A stretch of 24,272 bases of DNA from Actinomycetota bacterium (GTDB lineage Bacteria > Actinomycetota > Thermoleophilia > Gaiellales > Gaiellaceae): positions 1 through 24,272 of the forward strand of contig JACDGR010000009.1 in assembly GCA_013821525.1 (NCBI GenBank), written 5' to 3'. The translations under genes and the position numbers were made by a program. Under the pieces are notes generated by a model. It did not search any database and was not told the DNA's origin. It saw only the letters and a list, made by a program, of their open reading frames with translations. Within the stretch, counting starts at the first letter, position 1. Each line of letters starts with the position of its first letter. Shown here in pieces: positions 21,140-24,272 of the stretch.

Positions 21140-22381
21140 ATGGCGGATTCGAGGAAGCTTGAAAAGACCAGGGTCGCCGGTATCTACAAGCGGGAGAATC
21201 GCTACGTAGTCATCGAGCGCGACAACCGAGGGAGGCAAGTCAAACGATTCGCGGAGACGCTTCAGGAGGCGCGGAACGTCAAGGCTTCGCTTCGTGCCGA
21301 CGTTGCCCGCGGCGAGTTTCGTCCGAACTCGCAAACGCCATTCGTGACGTATGCGCGCGAATGGGTCAAGACCTACGCTGGTCGAACTTCGCGCGGCTTA
21401 AAGGAGCAGACGAGAAAGGACTATGAAGCGGCGCTTGCGCGAAACGAGTTCGGAGAACATTTCCGAGGGCTGAAGGTCAGCGAACTTGAAGCGACTGACC
21501 TAGAGGCTTACGCAGAGGTGCTAAAGCGCAAGGGCCTCACGCCGCGAACTATCCGCAATTTGATCCTCCCGCTTCGCCTCTGCTTGGCGACTGCGCACCA
21601 GCGCCGCCACATTCGATTCAACCCATTCGCAGGCGTCAAAGTCGCGGCAGCCATGGGAACGGGAGCGCGAGAGGACGATGCTCGGGCGCTCACACAAGCT
21701 GAGATCGTGACGCTACTCACCTCTTTCGACCGCGCGGCGAAAGTAAAGGGGCTGACTGCTGCCGAGCTTCACCACGTCAAGCAAACACGTCTTCTAACCC
21801 TCTTCCTGTTGCAGACCGGTTGCAGGATCGGAGAGGCGCTCGCGCTAACGTGGGGTGACTTCGAGGACGGTCTCACGAGCGTTCGCATTAGGCGCCGCAC
21901 TTACAAAGGGACGACCGACAAGCCGAAGAGCAAATACGGCGAGAGGTCAGTCCCCGTATCCCCGTTGGTGCGCAAGCAACTGCGAGCGCATCGAGGAAGC
22001 GCCGCGAAGGCGACCCACCTCTTCCTCAACTCTGACGGCAAACCGCTCGACTACAGCGCAGCCCATCGAGTGTTTCGCCCGGTTGCGGATGCCGCCGGGC
22101 TGAAGTGGGCGACTTTTCACACGTGCCGACACACGTGCGCGAGCTGGCTCTTTCGAGCGCGAGAGAAGGGCGGCCTGGGCGCAAGTGCTCCCCAGGTGCA
22201 GAAGTGGCTGGGCCATCACTCGCCGAGCTTCACGCTTGAGCGTTACGTGCATCTCGTCCCCTCTGATCTTCCGACCGCAGACGGGTTTGACCGGCTACTT
22301 GGGGCAACGCCTGGGGCAACAAGGCCCACCGAGCACCGCCGAGGTCGCCGCGCGGCTTCAACCGCAGAAGTAGCTGCATAA
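21140..22381 (+). CDS. int: Tyrosine integrase of the element
   Basis: 413 residues. An N-terminal arm-binding-like region (residues 1-65), a SAM-like core-binding domain (about 70-165, with KEQTRKDYEAALARN) and the catalytic domain follow in the usual order. Active-site residues are R229 in TGCRIGEAL, K263 in PKSKYGERSVP, H327 and R330 in HTCRH, H359 in LGHHS and the nucleophile Y369 in ERYVHL, so the enzyme looks intact. It integrates the circle into tRNA-Arg by recombination at the 44-base core. Its 3' end carries the right pair of GGGGCAAC repeats within the coding sequence. AAAGGA precedes the ATG by about 10 bases. Confidence 0.95.
   Translation: MADSRKLEKTRVAGIYKRENRYVVIERDNRGRQVKRFAETLQEARNVKASLRADVARGEFRPNSQTPFVTYAREWVKTYAGRTSRGLKEQTRKDYEAALARNEFGEHFRGLKVSELEATDLEAYAEVLKRKGLTPRTIRNLILPLRLCLATAHQRRHIRFNPFAGVKVAAAMGTGAREDDARALTQAEIVTLLTSFDRAAKVKGLTAAELHHVKQTRLLTLFLLQTGCRIGEALALTWGDFEDGLTSVRIRRRTYKGTTDKPKSKYGERSVPVSPLVRKQLRAHRGSAAKATHLFLNSDGKPLDYSAAHRVFRPVADAAGLKWATFHTCRHTCASWLFRAREKGGLGASAPQVQKWLGHHSPSFTLERYVHLVPSDLPTADGFDRLLGATPGATRPTEHRRGRRAASTAEVAA
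22301..22320 (+). promoter_or_regulatory. Paired GGGGCAAC repeats, candidate integrase arm sites (right)
   Basis: GGGGCAAC at 22301-22308 and 22313-22320, starts 12 bases apart and in the same orientation as the left pair. They lie inside the 3' end of the integrase gene (encoding GATPGAT), 108 bases before the att core. Confidence 0.55.
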
Positions 22382-22428
22382 GTCCGATTTACTAGCTTCA
22401 CCGAGCGCCGCCGAGAATTGCTCAGCGT

Positions 22429-22472
22429 TTTCCTAAACCGCGTGCACAAGTTCGATTCTTGTCGGGGGCATT
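22429..22472 (+). other. attR (44-base direct repeat of tRNA-Arg 3' end)
   Basis: An exact copy of 14262-14305 without the 5' half of the tRNA, so no second tRNA is encoded. The sequence after 22472 is the original chromosome downstream of the tRNA. Confidence 0.95.
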
Positions 22473-22725
22473 CACGCGAAGCACCTACAAATGACCTTTT
22501 TTTGTATCCCGCCCTAGCAACGGGGTCTCTTATGGCTTTCAACACCGCCTATGGGGAGGCGGATCCTCGGAATGGCTCCATTCAGCAGTTAATTCACTGC
22601 CAGTGGTTCTCGTGAACCGAGGGTCTTCACGCGCGTCTGTAGCGCAGGGCACGTGCCTCTGGCCTCAGCTAAAGCGACTTGCTCGGGTCGCCGATGTAGC
22701 GTGAGAATCGGAATCGAGCTAGGGG
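22473..22725. other. Former 3' flank of tRNA-Arg; no gene seen
   Basis: A run of seven T (22497-22503) about 25 bases past attR may be the original tRNA-Arg terminator, now cut off from the intact tRNA by the element. CCGCCT/AGGCGG (22545-22550 and 22557-22562) forms a short hairpin. A short GTAGCGCAGGGCACGTGCC stretch near 22640 recalls a tRNA D-arm, but no cloverleaf can be drawn. Confidence 0.4.
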
Positions 22726-23472
22726 TCATGGAGCGAGTGAGCCGTCGAATGTGATTAGTGCGTTACGGGCGGCCGTTGCTGCTGCGCCTTCAGTCGTAAG
22801 CGCGACGTGCTTCCCGTTCGGAGCCCAAGAAACGACAGGCGTGTCATGGATCGCATCGGCAATGTCGAACAGCACCTTCGCCACGCCGCCGCCCGGTCTC
22901 AGCAGGAGGTAGTCGTACTTGCAGCAGAACCTCGTACCGGCCGTGCCCACTTCCTGCAACACACCGATCCAGCGCCCATCTGGCGACCAGTCAACACGCT
23001 CATAGAGCGCCGGCCCAGAAACTGTCGGTGGGGTCACGTCACCGAGCAGTGCGCCAGCCGCCGAGTAGATCCGCACGCGAGCCGATCCGGCGGCAACCAG
23101 GACCACCGCCAATCGGCTCCCGTCGGGGGACCACGCAAAGTCGAGCGGGCACTGCTTCGCGAGGCACCCTGCACGTACCACGGTTCGCTGCCCGGACCCG
23201 TTCGTCGCGAGGACGTCAACGCGTAGGCGATTCCTCTCGGCTAGGCCCCTTCCGGTCACGATCGCCAGCAGCTTTCCCCCCGAGGCGAGCGCCGCCTTCT
23301 CGAACGGCGCTCGCGAGACGAGCCGCGCCTCTCCGTGCTCCACCGCCCACACCCGGGTCTCGGGATGAGGCGCCGAGCGCGAGCCGATCACAAAAAGGGT
23401 GCCATCCGTCGAACCCCCGCGCGAACCAACCATGACGACGGAGGCAACAACGACAACAGCGAGCCGAAGCAC
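22726..23472 (-). CDS. Secreted or membrane-anchored TolB-like beta-propeller protein
   Basis: 248 residues from the GTG at 23472. The N-terminus (LRLAVVVVASVVMVGS) is a short signal peptide or membrane anchor without a lipobox cysteine. Three WD40-like/TolB repeats can be read: FAWSPDGSRLAVVL, VDWSPDGRWIGVL and VSWAPNGKHVALT. Such PD40 repeats usually form a six-bladed propeller for protein contacts; the length suggests four to six blades. Cysteines in GCLAKQC and FCCKY could form disulfides outside the cell. Function unknown. TAGGCT six bases before the GTG supports this start. Confidence 0.8.
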   Translation of the reverse strand: MLRLAVVVVASVVMVGSRGGSTDGTLFVIGSRSAPHPETRVWAVEHGEARLVSRAPFEKAALASGGKLLAIVTGRGLAERNRLRVDVLATNGSGQRTVVRAGCLAKQCPLDFAWSPDGSRLAVVLVAAGSARVRIYSAAGALLGDVTPPTVSGPALYERVDWSPDGRWIGVLQEVGTAGTRFCCKYDYLLLRPGGGVAKVLFDIADAIHDTPVVSWAPNGKHVALTTEGAAATAARNALITFDGSLAP

Positions 23473-23478
23473 AAGCCA

Positions 23479-23484
23479 AGCCTA
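23479..23484 (-). promoter_or_regulatory. -10 box of TolB-like gene (leaderless)
   Basis: TAGGCT on the minus strand, six bases before the GTG at 23472; the same hexamer and spacing as the dehydrogenase promoter at 6014. Confidence 0.6.
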
Positions 23485-23541
23485 ATCGCACTACGGCGCT
23501 CCATCCCGACCCCGCCCGACCCCTCGGACAGCGCCGGACCT

Positions 23542-23652
23542 ATGGACGGAGGATCGGTCGGGATGCTTGCAGATGAGCTTGACTACATCGTCGGTGCGGA
23601 CACCCATCGGGATCCGCACGTGCTTGCGGTCGTCGCTTCGGATCGCAAGGCG
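23542..23652 (+). pseudogene. N-terminal remnant of an IS110-family transposase
   Basis: From the ATG at 23542, LDYIVGADTHRDPHVLAVVA matches the start of the RuvC-like DEDD domain of IS110 transposases, including its first catalytic aspartate in GADTHRD. The similarity stops near 23650, after about 35 residues of a protein usually 350-400 long; the frame then runs on to a stop at 23751 through an unrelated gene on the other strand. So only the 5' end of the insertion sequence is left. Confidence 0.7.
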
Positions 23653-23865
23653 TCAGCTCTCGTCGCGCCGGTTCAACGCTGCCGGTTGCGCCCACTGGTG
23701 CAACAGCTTGTTCTTCCCGAGGGACTTCGGAGCGTTTGTCGGCGGTGGTGAGTCGTTCCGATCGAGCCACTGCGCTGCATCGTCGTCGCTCTCAAGACCG
23801 ACGCTCGCTTCGCGCCGGCGCATCTTCTCGACGGTCTGCCGGGAGAGGTGAGGCTTCTGCGCCAT
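23653..23865 (-). CDS. Small uncharacterised actinobacterial-type protein, 70 residues
   Basis: The protein is basic, with SRQTVEKMRRREASVGLESD followed by DDAAQWLDRND, a Pro-rich link, then KSLGKNKLLHQW near the C-terminus. Short proteins with an acidic AxWLxxxDPPP-like centre and a KSxxKSKxLHQWR-like end are common hypothetical proteins in high-GC actinobacteria, so I take it as real; function unknown. TATCGT six bases before the ATG supports the start. The last residues may have been altered where the IS110 remnant joins. Confidence 0.55.
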   Translation of the reverse strand: MAQKPHLSRQTVEKMRRREASVGLESDDDAAQWLDRNDSPPPTNAPKSLGKNKLLHQWAQPAALNRRDES

Positions 23866-23871
23866 GCGTAC

Positions 23872-23877
23872 ACGATA
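23872..23877 (-). promoter_or_regulatory. -10 box of the 70-residue gene (leaderless)
   Basis: TATCGT on the minus strand, six bases before the ATG at 23865. Confidence 0.5.
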
Positions 23878-24050
23878 GAGGTCCCGCTCGTAGCGGATCG
23901 GCGACGACCCGTGGCTACGGCCGCGTAGGTATGTGGCTAACGGGTCTCTGGCATGTCAACACTTCGGCCGCTTGCTCGGCGGCGCGCAGCACCAGCATGA
24001 TTGGCCGCTACCAGTGCGCCCTGCCCCAATCGGAAGGGCCACGGCCGACA

Positions 24051-24272
24051 TGAACCGCTCCGGGAAAGTTGCAGGCTCCGACCCTTGAGAGGATGGGGCC
24101 ATGTCAGATACTTCACGGAGGTACCCGCAGGAGCTTCGTGAGCGTGCGGTGCGGATGGTGTTCGAGCATCAGCACGAGTACGCCTCGCAGTGGGCTGCGA
24201 TCATCTCGATCGCGGAGAAGTTCGGACCGAGTTCTGAGACGTTGCGCAATTGGGTTCGTCGGGCGGAGGTCG
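24051..24272 (+). mobile_element. Left end of an IS3-family insertion sequence (runs off the window)
   Basis: TGAACCGCTCCGGGAAAGTT at 24051 resembles the left terminal inverted repeat of actinobacterial IS3-family elements, which often begin TGAACCGCCCCGG, and an orfA-type gene starts 50 bases inside. The right end is outside the window, so intactness cannot be judged. Confidence 0.65.
24101..24272 (+). CDS. IS3-family transposase OrfA (partial)
   Basis: The first 57 residues are visible, beginning MSDTSRRYPQELRERAVRMV and continuing EKFGPSSETLRNWVRRAEV, the helix-turn-helix (HTH_Tnp_1) that binds the terminal repeats. OrfA is normally about 90-110 residues and joins OrfB by a programmed frameshift to make the active transposase. 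GAGAGGATGG at 24087-24096 is the likely ribosome site. The frame is open to the end of the window. Confidence 0.85.
   Translation, partial: MSDTSRRYPQELRERAVRMVFEHQHEYASQWAAIISIAEKFGPSSETLRNWVRRAEV

Larger units (their letters stand above)
14262..22472. mobile_element. Integrative element of about 8.2 kb in tRNA-Arg(CCT), with rolling-circle-type Rep and defence cargo
   Basis: Perfect 44-base direct repeats bound the region, the left one being the 3' end of an intact tRNA-Arg gene. A tyrosine integrase ends 47 bases before the right repeat. Between them lie an HTH/excisionase-like gene, a HUH replication initiator, a XamI-like R-M pair, a DUF3644-like gene and a decayed GIY-YIG gene. The base composition and codon choice look less GC-biased than the flanks, consistent with acquisition. 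No relaxase of the conjugative kind, coupling ATPase, structural phage or packaging gene is seen. The excised circle would be 8167 bases. The nearest known types are small Rep-Int integrative plasmids of actinobacteria. Confidence 0.9.

Noticed and set aside
22243..22615. ORFs across attR containing CPRQESNLCTRF or RVHKFDSCRG
   Set aside because: These strings are translations of the tRNA-Arg 3' end in either direction and do not indicate genes.
22630..22700. Possible tRNA near 22640
   Set aside because: A D-arm-like stretch is present, but no T-arm or acceptor pairing can be drawn.
1..24272. CRISPR array
   Set aside because: No regularly spaced direct repeats with unique spacers are seen; the repeats found are palindromic pairs, att sites or arm-site octamers.

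Overview
The window looks like chromosome from a high-GC Gram-positive actinobacterium, possibly of the Thermoleophilia type. The signs are very high GC with dense codon-biased reading frames, a mycothiol-type formaldehyde gene pair, a probable F420-dependent LLM oxidoreductase, and many genes whose start codon lies only 6-7 bases after a TANNNT -10 box, which suggests leaderless mRNAs. The genus cannot be fixed from the sequence alone.

Layout. 1-1093: end of a molybdate-type ABC transporter (permease tail and modC-like ATPase). 1125-1193: two copies of a palindromic repeat. 1216-3793: a TPP riboswitch followed by a CytX-like NCS1 permease, a small PfkB-family kinase and an Asp-box (BNR) protein, which together suggest uptake and phosphorylation of a thiamine precursor. 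3797-5131: a gene-poor stretch holding two tRNA-like sequences with non-canonical bases, then two tiny ORFs with strong ribosome binding sites set between three strong hairpins. 5132-9111: a PhzF protein (-), divergent from an operon of a mycothiol-type dehydrogenase, an MBL-fold hydrolase and an LLM oxidoreductase, then a SixA phosphatase. 9117-10851: an ABC-2 exporter whose two genes are separated by a hairpin-rich insertion. 10883-14122: a small unknown protein, DUF1697, NagA and a CapA-like protein.

14262-22472 is the most notable region: an approximately 8.2 kb integrative element inserted in the 3' part of a tRNA-Arg(CCT) gene. A perfect 44-bp direct repeat (attL/attR) bounds it, and paired GGGGCAAC repeats with the same 12-bp period lie near both ends. 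In order it carries a DUF3644/HEPN-like protein (-), the scar of a deleted GIY-YIG/DUF4357 gene (-), a XamI/SalI-type restriction endonuclease and its N6-adenine methyltransferase (+), an unknown 187-residue protein (-), a HUH rolling-circle-type replication initiator (-), a palindrome-rich control region, a 65-residue coiled-coil protein (+), an HTH/excisionase-like protein (+) and a tyrosine integrase (+). No conjugation gene is visible, so it reads as a small replicating, integrating element with anti-phage cargo.

22473-24272: chromosome again, with a TolB-like propeller protein (-), an IS110 transposase remnant, a small conserved-looking protein (-), and the left end of an IS3-family element that runs out of the window.
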